Positions 1 through 5,473 of a DNA stretch of 7,501 nt are shown here, piece by piece; the stretch's first letter is position 1, and each line of letters opens with the position of its first letter. A model generated the notes under the pieces. The model was not told the DNA's origin. It ran no database searches and saw only the letters and a list, made by a program, of their open reading frames with translations. The position numbers and the translations under genes are program-made. Source of the stretch: Clostridium sp. UBA1056 (GTDB lineage: Bacteria > Bacillota > Clostridia > Clostridiales > Clostridiaceae); NCBI GenBank assembly GCA_002316385.1, contig DCDL01000022.1:31567-39067 (forward strand), read 5' to 3'.

Positions 1-10
1 GGTCGTAGCC

Positions 11-105
11 GCTCTTTACTCCCACTTTGAATAAGATGGGAGTGTTAGAGCGGGTAGTCATCAGATAGCACAAAATAGACGAGCATTCTGACTTATTTAT
101 TTTTT
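11..105 (+). ncRNA. Possible 3' part of a structured plus-strand RNA or mobile-element end
   Basis: The sequence folds into two stem-loops in series. The first is compound: GCTCT (11-15) pairs with AGAGC (47-51), and ACTCCCA (18-24) pairs with TGGGAGT (37-43), with a further 3-bp extension (25-27 with 33-35). The second pairs TCAGA (61-65) with TCTGA (87-91), plus GC (68-69) with GC (83-84). It is followed by a T-rich stretch ending in six T's (100-105). The T-tract is on the plus strand, so the shape suits the 3' end of a plus-strand transcript. The GC-rich stem stands out from the surrounding AT-rich spacer. Compact hairpins like this occur in small RNAs and at the right ends of IS200/IS605-type elements, where tnpB omega RNAs end, but no transposase is visible because the window starts here. 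The structure is seen; the identity is inference. Confidence 0.4.
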
Positions 106-143
106 GAAGATGCCTAAGACTAAATTCTCTTTAATTGACAGAA

Positions 144-173
144 GAGGGCATATACAACTCTGTATATCCCCTC
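144..173 (-). terminator. Stem-loop downstream of etfA, possible operon 3' end
   Basis: GAGGG (144-148) pairs with CCCTC (169-173). After one C-C mismatch, ATATACA (150-156) pairs with TGTATAT (161-167), leaving a 4-nt loop. The hairpin begins 58 nt past the etfA stop on the transcribed strand, where an operon terminator is expected. The following bases in the minus direction (TTCTGTCAATT) are only moderately T-rich, so it may be a weak terminator, a transcript-stabilising 3' hairpin or a processing site. The plus direction has no T-tract either. Confidence 0.45.
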
Positions 174-230
174 ATCTTATGTTAACTGTACACTATAGAA
201 TTCATTTAATATAAAAATCTTATAAATTTA

Positions 231-1238
231 TTATTTATTCATTTCTTTGTATTGAGCTATCATTTCTGGAATAACTTTTGCATAGTCTCCTACTAAAGCT
301 ACATCTGCAGCCTTCATGATTGGAGCATCAGCATCTTTGTTTACAGCAATGATATAGTTAGAATCTTGCATTCCAGCTAAGTGTTGGATTGCTCCAGAGA
401 TTCCGCATGCTATATATATAGTAGGTCTTACAGTTTTTCCTGTTTGTCCTACTTGAACTGCTTTTTCTACCCAGCCATTATCAACAGCTGCTCTTGATCC
501 AGCTAAAGTTCCTCCCATAACATCAGCAAGCTCTTGAAGTAAAGCGAAGTTTTCTTTGCTTCCAACTCCTCTTCCTCCTGAAACTACGATATCAGCTTCA
601 GTAATGTCTACCATTTCTTTTACTGATTTAACAACTTCAATAGTTTCTGTTCTTATATCAGAAGCTGATAATTGAACATCAAATTTTTCAACTTGGAAAG
701 TTCTGTTTTCGTCTTTAACTAACTTTTCGAAAACTCCTGGTCTTACTGTAGACATTTGTGGTCTGTGATCTCCACAAACGATTGTAGCCATTAAGTTTCC
801 ACCGAAAGCTGGTCTTGTCATTAATAAGTTGTTGTTTTCTGCATCTACATCAAGTGATGTACAGTCAGCTGTAAGACCTGTTGAAAGTCTTCCTGCAACT
901 CTTGGTCCTAAATCTCTTCCAATGAAGCTAGCTCCAATGAATAAGATTTCTGGTTTTTTAGCATTTACAACTTCAGTTATAACTTTTGTATATCCATCAG
1001 TTGAATAGTGATTTAATAACTCGTGATCGCATACTAATACTTTATCTGCTCCGAAAGCACCTAATTCTTTAGTAATTGCATCTATGTTTTCATGTCCAAG
1101 TAATAATGCTGTAAGCTCTACTCCTAGCTTGTCAGCTATTTCTCTTCCTTTTCCTAATAATTCTAAAGCAACCTTTTGTAATTCTCCGTCTCTTTGCTCT
1201 GCAAAGACCCATACACCTTTATAATCTGCTATATTCAT
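231..1238 (-). CDS. etfA: Electron transfer flavoprotein subunit alpha
   Basis: This is the alpha subunit (335 aa) of the cytoplasmic FAD-binding heterodimer that passes electrons to butyryl-CoA dehydrogenase. The N-terminal alpha/beta domain (about 1-190) contains TRPAFGGNLMATI at 141-153. The C-terminal FAD domain (about 205-335) has the family signature: GSRAAVDNGW at 247-256, VGQTGKTVRP at 263-272, the IACGISGAIQHLAGM segment at 276-290, and NKDADAPIMKAADVALVGD at 300-318. The length is normal for the family. The ATG is preceded by AAGGAGG with 8-nt spacing and lies 25 nt after the etfB stop. It is the last operon gene visible; no hbd start follows within the window. In clostridia such as C. 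kluyveri the EtfAB-Bcd complex bifurcates NADH electrons to crotonyl-CoA and ferredoxin; that role here is inferred from family and context. Confidence 0.97.
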   Translation of the reverse strand: MNIADYKGVWVFAEQRDGELQKVALELLGKGREIADKLGVELTALLLGHENIDAITKELGAFGADKVLVCDHELLNHYSTDGYTKVITEVVNAKKPEILFIGASFIGRDLGPRVAGRLSTGLTADCTSLDVDAENNNLLMTRPAFGGNLMATIVCGDHRPQMSTVRPGVFEKLVKDENRTFQVEKFDVQLSASDIRTETIEVVKSVKEMVDITEADIVVSGGRGVGSKENFALLQELADVMGGTLAGSRAAVDNGWVEKAVQVGQTGKTVRPTIYIACGISGAIQHLAGMQDSNYIIAVNKDADAPIMKAADVALVGDYAKVIPEMIAQYKEMNK

Positions 1239-1263
1239 GGTAATTTCCTCCTTAACTTATATC

Positions 1264-2049
1264 TTAGATGAAGTGCTTTTCTTTTAGTTTTGAAAGCGCA
1301 ATTGAAGCTGCTTCTTTTGGTGATACTTCGAATATTTCACCTTGACCTTTAGCTTCTTTAGTCATTGATCTCTTAACCTTTGTAGGTGATCCTTTAAGAC
1401 CAAGTAGGCTAGCATCAACGTTAATGTCTGCTACAGTCCATACTTTAACTTCTTTTTCTTTAGCCATAGAGAATATGTTTTTTATACTCATATATCTTGG
1501 CACATTTAAAGTTTCGATTGCAGTTAATAGTACTGGAGTTTTAACTCTGATATTCTCATATCCATCTTCCCAAGCTCTTCTTACGTTTAATACGCCTTCT
1601 TTTTCTTCACTAACTGCTTCAACATAAGTTATTTGAGGCATTCCTAAATGCTCAGCAATTTCTGGTCCAACTTGTGCAGTATCTCCATCGATTGCTTGTC
1701 TTCCAGCAAATATTACATCATAGTCTAAGTTTTTAATAGCTGCAGCTAAAGCGTGAGATGTAGCTAATGTATCAGCTCCAGCAAAAGCTCTATCTGTAAC
1801 TAGTATAGCTTCGTCTGCTCCCATAGCTAAAGCTTCTTCTAAAGCTACTCTAGCTTGTGGAGGTCCCATTGTTATAACAGTTACATGTCCACCATAAGTA
1901 TCTTTTAATTGTAAAGCTCCTTCTAAAGCATTTTTATCATCTGGGTTTATTATTGAAGGAACACCATCTCTTATAAGAGTTCCTGTTTTTGGATCTATTT
2001 TAACTTCATTTGTATCTGGTACTTGTTTTACACAAACAACTATTTTCAT
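1264..2049 (-). CDS. etfB: Electron transfer flavoprotein subunit beta
   Basis: This is the beta subunit (261 aa) of the ETF that partners Bcd. It begins with the typical MKIVVCVKQVPDTNEVKIDP. It carries the nucleotide-binding GRQAIDGDTAQVGPEIAEHL stretch at 116-135, and the ETF-beta signature region around NVPRYMSIKNI at 182-192. In bifurcating homologues the beta subunit holds the FAD that accepts a hydride from NADH. The gene context (next to bcd and crt) favours that type over a respiratory ETF, but the bifurcating residues were not aligned. The start is 13 nt after the bcd stop, and its Shine-Dalgarno overlaps that stop codon, which suggests translational coupling. Length and ends look intact, and the stop is TAA. 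Confidence 0.97.
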   Translation of the reverse strand: MKIVVCVKQVPDTNEVKIDPKTGTLIRDGVPSIINPDDKNALEGALQLKDTYGGHVTVITMGPPQARVALEEALAMGADEAILVTDRAFAGADTLATSHALAAAIKNLDYDVIFAGRQAIDGDTAQVGPEIAEHLGMPQITYVEAVSEEKEGVLNVRRAWEDGYENIRVKTPVLLTAIETLNVPRYMSIKNIFSMAKEKEVKVWTVADINVDASLLGLKGSPTKVKRSMTKEAKGQGEIFEVSPKEAASIALSKLKEKHFI

Positions 2050-2058
2050 CTTTCACTA

Positions 2059-2064
2059 CCTCCT
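2059..2064 (-). promoter_or_regulatory. etfB ribosome binding site overlapping the bcd stop
   Basis: AGGAGG lies on the minus strand 9 nt before the etfB ATG. Its first two bases are the last two of the bcd TAG stop (2063-2065). Ribosomes ending bcd therefore finish on the etfB initiation signal, an arrangement that fits balanced production of Bcd and its electron partner. Confidence 0.8.
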
Positions 2065-3202
2065 ATTTTAATATGCTTCCTGCGATAACCATTCTTTGAA
2101 CTTGAGAAGTTCCTTCGTAGATTTCAGTTATCTTAGCATCTCTCATCATTCTTTCAACTGGATATTCTTTAGTGTATCCATATCCACCAAATAATTGAAC
2201 TGCCTTAGTTGTAACATCCATAGCTACTTCTGAAGCATATAACTTAGCTCTAGCAGCTTCTACTGAGTAAGGTTGTCCCATATCTTTTTTGTATGCAGCT
2301 TTATATACTAGAAGTCTAGCAGCTTCTATTTGAACATCCATATCTGCAACCATCCATTGTAATCCTTGGAATGCTGATAATGATTTTCCGAATTGTTTTC
2401 TTTCTTTCATGTAAGCAACAGCTTCATCTAAAGCTCCTTGAGCTAGTCCTAAAGCTTGAGCTGCTATACCAATTCTTCCTCCATCAAGAGTTTGCATTGC
2501 AACAGCAAATCCTTTTCCTTCTTTTCCAAGTAAGTTTTCTTTTGGAACTATGCAGTTTTCAAATACTAATTCAGTAGTAGAAGATGCCCTTATTCCTAAT
2601 TTTTCTTCAACTTTTCCTATTGAGAATCCAGGGAAACTTTTTTCAACTATGAAAGCAGATATTCCTCTAGTTCCTTTTGATTTATCAGTCATTGCAAATA
2701 CTACGAAGATATCAGCAACTCCACCGTTTGTTATAAATATTTTTGAACCGTTTAATACGTAATGATCTCCTTCAAGTACAGCTGTAGTTTGTTGTCCAGC
2801 AGCATCAGTACCTGCGTTTGGCTCAGTAAGACCAAATGCACCTAACTTTTCACCTTTTGCAAGTGGTGTTAAGTATTTTTCTTTTTGCTCTTGAGTACCA
2901 AATTGGTATATTGGAGCTCCACATAAAGAAGTGTGTGCAGAAACTATAACTCCTGTTGTTCCGCAAACTTTAGAAAGTTCTTCTACAGTCATAGCGTAAG
3001 ATACGTTATTTCCACCTGCTCCACCGAACTCAGTTGGGAATGGAATTCCTAACATGTTATATCTAGCCATTTGCTCTACGTTTTCCATTGGGAATCTTTC
3101 TGTAACATCTATTTCAGCTGCTATAGGTTTTACTTCATTAATAGCAAACTCCCTTACCATTTGCTTTACAAGTTCTTGTTCCTTAGTTAATGAAAAATTC
3201 AT
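2063..3202 (-). CDS. bcd: Butyryl-CoA dehydrogenase (short-chain acyl-CoA dehydrogenase)
   Basis: This soluble FAD enzyme reduces crotonyl-CoA to butyryl-CoA using electrons from EtfAB. At 379 aa it has the usual acyl-CoA dehydrogenase length and order: N-terminal helical domain (about 1-115), middle beta domain (about 120-215) and C-terminal helical domain (about 230-379). Signature 1 is GAFGLTEPNAGTD at 121-133. Signature 2 is QLFGGYGYTKEYPVERMMRD at 336-355. The expected catalytic base is E363 in IYEGTSQVQR (361-370), the position of the glutamate in short- and medium-chain family members. The ATG has AGGAGGT with about 6-nt spacing and sits 36 nt after crt. The stop is TAG, unlike the TAA of its neighbours, and overlaps the etfB ribosome binding site. 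With crt upstream and etfBA downstream, the butyryl-CoA role is well supported. Confidence 0.97.
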   Translation of the reverse strand: MNFSLTKEQELVKQMVREFAINEVKPIAAEIDVTERFPMENVEQMARYNMLGIPFPTEFGGAGGNNVSYAMTVEELSKVCGTTGVIVSAHTSLCGAPIYQFGTQEQKEKYLTPLAKGEKLGAFGLTEPNAGTDAAGQQTTAVLEGDHYVLNGSKIFITNGGVADIFVVFAMTDKSKGTRGISAFIVEKSFPGFSIGKVEEKLGIRASSTTELVFENCIVPKENLLGKEGKGFAVAMQTLDGGRIGIAAQALGLAQGALDEAVAYMKERKQFGKSLSAFQGLQWMVADMDVQIEAARLLVYKAAYKKDMGQPYSVEAARAKLYASEVAMDVTTKAVQLFGGYGYTKEYPVERMMRDAKITEIYEGTSQVQRMVIAGSILK

Positions 3203-3222
3203 TATAATACCTCCTACTTATA

Positions 3223-3247
3223 CGATTATCTATTTCGATTATCTATT
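3223..3247. repeat. 12-bp tandem direct repeat across the crt stop codon
   Basis: CGATTATCTATT occurs at 3223-3234 and again at 3236-3247, identical, with a 1-nt spacer (period 13). The copy at 3236-3247 contains the crt TAA stop (3239-3241); the other lies wholly in the crt-bcd spacer. It looks like a small local duplication that lengthened the spacer without harming either gene. No function is evident. Confidence 0.8.
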
Positions 3248-4018
3248 CTTAAAATTCTTATCTCTCTTTTCAACAAAAGCTGTCATACCTTCTTTTTGGT
3301 CTTCAGTAGCAAAACACATTCCAAATGCTTCTGCTTCATATAATACTGCACTATCAATATCCATTTGCAAGCCTCTATTGATAGCAGCTTTACATTGTCT
3401 TACAGCTATAGGAGCATTTTTAGCTATTTTATTAGCCATAACTTTTGCTTCATCTAAAAGTACTTCTGGTTCTACTACCTTATTTACTAACCCAATTCTT
3501 AAAGCTTCTTCAGCATTAATCATGTCACAAGTGTAAATTAATTCTTTTGCAATTCCTTCACCTACAAGTCTTGCTAACCTTTGAGTTCCGCCAAACCCAG
3601 GAGTTATTCCAAGACCTGCTTCTGGTTGTGCAAACTTAGCTTTAACTGATGCAATTCTTATATCACAAGCCATTGCAAGTTCACATCCACCACCTAATGC
3701 AAAACCATTAACTGCAGCTATAACAGGCTTTTCAAGTTTTTCAATTTTTCTGAAAACCCCATTCCCAAGTATACCAAATTCTTTACCTTCTATAGCATTC
3801 ATATCTTTCATTTCTGAAATATCTGCTCCAGCAACGAAAGCTTTACCTTCCCCTGTAAGAATAACTGCATAAATTTCCTTGTCCTCTGAAATTTCTTGGA
3901 TAACAAAATCAATTTCCTTTAAAGTTTCTGTGTTTAAAGCATTTAATGCTTTTGGTCTGTTTAGTTTAACTAAAGCCACATTTCCTTCTTTTTCAAAGAC
4001 TATGTTCTTATAATCCAT
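3239..4018 (-). CDS. crt: Crotonase (3-hydroxybutyryl-CoA dehydratase)
   Basis: This cytoplasmic enoyl-CoA hydratase-type enzyme interconverts (S)-3-hydroxybutyryl-CoA and crotonyl-CoA, supplying the substrate of Bcd. At 259 aa it is a standard single-domain crotonase. Oxyanion-hole elements are AGADI at 63-67 and NGFALGGGCELAMACD at 104-119. The two expected catalytic glutamates are E113 (in GGCEL) and E133 (in QPEAGLGITPGFGGTQRL, 131-148). The C-terminal helices (about 200-259) are complete. The ATG is preceded by GGGGGA with 8-nt spacing. It is the first gene of the operon, behind a good promoter and a Rex-type operator. The family also includes isomerases and other hydratases, but two glutamates plus bcd-etfBA neighbours make crotonase the clear choice. 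Confidence 0.96.
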   Translation of the reverse strand: MDYKNIVFEKEGNVALVKLNRPKALNALNTETLKEIDFVIQEISEDKEIYAVILTGEGKAFVAGADISEMKDMNAIEGKEFGILGNGVFRKIEKLEKPVIAAVNGFALGGGCELAMACDIRIASVKAKFAQPEAGLGITPGFGGTQRLARLVGEGIAKELIYTCDMINAEEALRIGLVNKVVEPEVLLDEAKVMANKIAKNAPIAVRQCKAAINRGLQMDIDSAVLYEAEAFGMCFATEDQKEGMTAFVEKRDKNFKNR

Positions 4019-4063
4019 TTTTAAAATCCCCCATGCAATTTTTCAGGTGTTAGCCGCCACATT

Positions 4064-4081
4064 TCGTTATTAATTTAACAA
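4064..4081 (-). promoter_or_regulatory. Rex operator upstream of crt
   Basis: On the minus strand the sequence is TTGTTAAATTAATAACGA, which matches the clostridial Rex consensus TTGTTAA-N4-TTAACAA at 12 of 14 defined positions. One half-site is perfect; the other differs at two bases. It lies 46-63 nt before the crt ATG and roughly 30-45 nt downstream of the predicted transcription start, where a bound repressor would block elongation. The gene for Rex is immediately upstream, and crt-bcd-etf operons are known Rex targets in clostridia. Binding itself is inferred. Confidence 0.75.
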
Positions 4082-4082
4082 A

Positions 4083-4118
4083 AATAGTGATTAAAGTTCT
4101 AATACCCCAATCACTATT
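4083..4118 (-). terminator. Inverted repeat with T-tract across the crt start site
   Basis: AATAGTGATT and AATCACTATT form perfect 10-bp arms (4109-4118 and 4083-4092). In minus-strand RNA the stem can extend by three G-U pairs and two Watson-Crick pairs to 15 bp with a 6-nt loop. It is followed by TTTTTGTT, so it resembles an intrinsic terminator reading from rex toward crt. The far arm overlaps the predicted -10 box. RNA started at the crt promoter would lack most of that arm and escape termination, while read-through RNA from rex would not. It could instead be a protein-binding operator. Confidence 0.5.
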
Positions 4119-4144
4119 ATAGACTCATTATATTTTTTTTTCAA
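4116..4144 (-). promoter_or_regulatory. Sigma-A type promoter of the crt-bcd-etfBA operon
   Basis: On the minus strand, TTGAAA (4144-4139) and TATAAT (4121-4116) are separated by 17 nt. The -10 box is perfect and the -35 box has one mismatch to TTGACA. The predicted start is near 4109, giving a leader of about 90 nt that contains the Rex operator. A second TATAAT at 4132-4127 lacks a matching -35 box. Confidence 0.75.
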
Positions 4145-4209
4145 CCACATTTATGTTTTTTACGAAATCTTTTTATTTTACTGACATGATAGACTATTAA
4201 AACTTTATT

Positions 4210-4249
4210 GACAATACAAATTTTTCAAAATTTGTATTGTCTTTTTTTT
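4210..4249 (+). terminator. Strong stem-loop next to the rex stop, T-tract on the plus strand
   Basis: GACAATACAAATTT (4210-4223) pairs perfectly with AAATTTGTATTGTC (4228-4241) around a 4-nt loop, and eight T's follow at 4242-4249 on the plus strand. This is a textbook intrinsic terminator for plus-strand transcription. In the rex direction the stem is preceded by eight A's but followed by AATAAAGTTTT, so it would terminate rex only weakly. The T-tract runs into the rex stop codon (4248-4250). No plus-strand gene ends here; see the findings. Confidence 0.75.
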
Positions 4250-4901
4250 AATTAATAAAGCCTTCTTCTTTTTCACGTTCATTTAATAAGTAACTTAAAG
4301 TCATTAAACTCTCATTAAGGTGTACATTTTCTACAATAACGTCCTCTTTAACCTTTAAGTCTATAGGTGCAAAATTCCATATTCCGTTTACACCGTTTCT
4401 CGTTACTATGTCTGCTACACCTTGAGCTCTATTCTTAGGAACGCAAATAATAGCTATGTTGATCTTCTCTTTTTGCAAGAACCCTTCTAAATCGTCCATA
4501 TCTTGTATCTCTATATCTCTTATTTTAAGTCCAATAAGCTTTACATTTACATCAAAAATACCTTTTAAATTAAATGCCATCTTATCAAAGGTTGTATAAT
4601 TTGCAATTGCTTGACCTATATTTCCTGCTCCAATAATTACAGTGTTATACTCCTTATTTAATCCTAAAATAACTGATATTTGATATAATAACTCCTTAAC
4701 ATTGTATCCATAGCCTTGTTGCCCAAAATCTCCAAAGCAATTTAAATCCTGTCTTATTTGTGAAGCTGTAAATCCAATTCTTTCACTTAATTCTTTAGAG
4801 GATATTCTATCTACTTCATTTTTATCTAATTCACGTAAATACCTATAATATTTAGGAAGTCTTTTTATTACAGCCATGGAAATACTTCTTTTCTTCTCCA
4901 C
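4248..4901 (-). CDS. rex: Redox-sensing transcriptional repressor Rex
   Basis: Rex is a dimeric DNA-binding protein that senses the NADH/NAD+ ratio. It binds operators when NADH is low and releases them when NADH rises. At 217 aa the length is normal. The N-terminal winged helix (about 1-80) includes ISMAVIKRLPKY (7-18) and the recognition region GFTASQIRQDLNCFGDFGQQ (43-62). The Rossmann domain has GAGNIG at 91-96 and FDVN at 116-119, whose D117 is the acidic residue expected to bind the NADH ribose. A C-terminal swapped helix fits SLMTLSYLLNERE (198-210). The start is GTG, supported by AAGGAG 8 nt upstream; the internal ATG at codon 9 lacks a well-spaced site and would cut into the conserved N-terminus. 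It lies directly upstream of its probable target operon, co-oriented. Confidence 0.96.
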   Translation of the reverse strand: MEKKRSISMAVIKRLPKYYRYLRELDKNEVDRISSKELSERIGFTASQIRQDLNCFGDFGQQGYGYNVKELLYQISVILGLNKEYNTVIIGAGNIGQAIANYTTFDKMAFNLKGIFDVNVKLIGLKIRDIEIQDMDDLEGFLQKEKINIAIICVPKNRAQGVADIVTRNGVNGIWNFAPIDLKVKEDVIVENVHLNESLMTLSYLLNEREKEEGFIN

Positions 4902-4909
4902 CTTATCAG

Positions 4910-4915
4910 CTCCTT
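4910..4915 (-). promoter_or_regulatory. rex ribosome binding site supporting the GTG start
   Basis: AAGGAG on the minus strand ends 8 nt before the GTG at 4901. The next candidate, an ATG at 4877-4875, has no comparable site at proper spacing, so the GTG is preferred. Confidence 0.75.
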
Positions 4916-4981
4916 ATTTTATCCTTTATCTTTTAACCTTATCTTTTATATATAAGCTTTATTAAAGTTTCTGCATTAAAC

Positions 4982-5010
4982 TTGCTTACAATCCTAAAAT
5001 TTGCTTGCAA
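4982..5010. repeat. Two imperfect TTGCTT(A/G)CAA motifs
   Basis: TTGCTTACAA (4982-4991) and TTGCTTGCAA (5001-5010) differ at one base and are spaced 19 nt apart. The second contains the inverted pair TTGC-NN-GCAA. They lie about 80-110 bp upstream of the rex start, near where its promoter should be, so they could be operator sites. The function is unknown. Confidence 0.5.
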
Positions 5011-5083
5011 ACTTAGATTACATTATGGAATATTAATGAATTTTATTCATTGGAACTTATATATTATAATTTTCTTCTTCATG

Positions 5084-5123
5084 ATGCATCTTTAAAGCAA
5101 ACATTATGCATCTTTGAAGCAAA
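5084..5123. repeat. Pair of 18-bp direct repeats with 22-bp period
   Basis: ATGCATCTTTAAAGCAAA (5084-5101) and ATGCATCTTTGAAGCAAA (5106-5123) match at 17 of 18 positions with a 4-nt spacer. The 22-bp period is close to two helical turns, which would put both copies on the same DNA face. Read on the other strand they contain TTTGCTT, as do the motifs at 4982-5010. This looks like a regulatory site cluster between the divergent genes, but no known regulator is recognised. Confidence 0.7.
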
Positions 5124-5423
5124 TAAGATAATCCCACATTTAACTAACTTTGATTTATACAGTTATTATTATACTATACTAATACCCATTTGTTATATAT
5201 TTTTTTATTAAATATATAAATTATCACAGTATATTTTATACTTATATTTGTATTCATATTCATATTCTATATTATACTTATGAATTCCTAATGTTCTCTA
5301 ACTTTCTATTATATATAATATTATGAAATTTCGAACTTTCAATCTATATATTTTTATTGTATTATATATCAATATTCCTTATTATTCACAATACCCATTA
5401 ACCTACTGTACTATACAAATTAA

Positions 5424-5452
5424 TTTAATTTTTTCAACTTTCATGATAAAAT
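5424..5452 (+). promoter_or_regulatory. Candidate promoter of the ABC-F gene
   Basis: TTTAAT (5424-5429) and TAAAAT (5447-5452) are 17 nt apart and would start transcription near 5459, leaving a very short leader. Both boxes are imperfect and the region is A/T-rich enough to give chance matches, so other starts farther upstream are possible. Confidence 0.3.
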
Positions 5453-5473
5453 GCTAATAGGACGGTGAAATAA

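Larger units (their letters stand above)
4902..5473. other. Divergent AT-rich intergenic region, rex to ABC-F gene
   Basis: This 572-bp spacer carries the leaders of two divergent genes. I see no open frame with a ribosome binding site and no RNA gene. It holds a pair of 18-bp direct repeats (5084-5123), two related TTGCTT-type motifs (4982-5010) and a small AT-rich inverted repeat (AATGAAT 5035-5041 with ATTCATT 5045-5051). From about 5124 to 5420 it is nearly pure A/T with scattered TATAAT-like words that cannot be ranked. No convincing rex promoter could be chosen; TATATA-like sequence near 4948-4955 is a possible -10 box. No Rex consensus site was found in front of rex, so autoregulation is not supported. 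Confidence 0.6.

Noticed and set aside
110..214. A 34-codon plus-strand frame starting with ATG after the T-tract
   Set aside because: No ribosome binding site before it, no known similarity, and it runs through the 144-173 stem-loop.
1424..1627. Plus-strand open frame inside etfB
   Set aside because: Antisense shadow of a conserved gene with no initiation signal or recognisable product.
2371..2762. Two short overlapping plus-strand frames inside bcd
   Set aside because: Low-complexity antisense translations of bcd with no independent support.
3054..3536. A 160-codon plus-strand open frame across the start of bcd and the end of crt
   Set aside because: It is antisense to two strongly supported genes and crosses their junction. 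It has no domain, no ribosome binding site was seen, and it is best explained by their codon use.
4208..4236. TTGACA at 4208-4213 as a plus-strand -35 box
   Set aside because: It is part of the terminator stem and no acceptable -10 box lies 16-18 nt downstream.
5081..5111. Tiny ATG-started frames over the 18-bp direct repeats on both strands
   Set aside because: Each is about 11 codons or shorter, lacks a ribosome binding site, and arises from the ATGCAT core of the repeats.
4984..5123. Spaced repeats considered as a CRISPR array
   Set aside because: Only two near-identical 18-bp units with a 4-nt spacer, no leader and no cas gene; the spacing is far too short.
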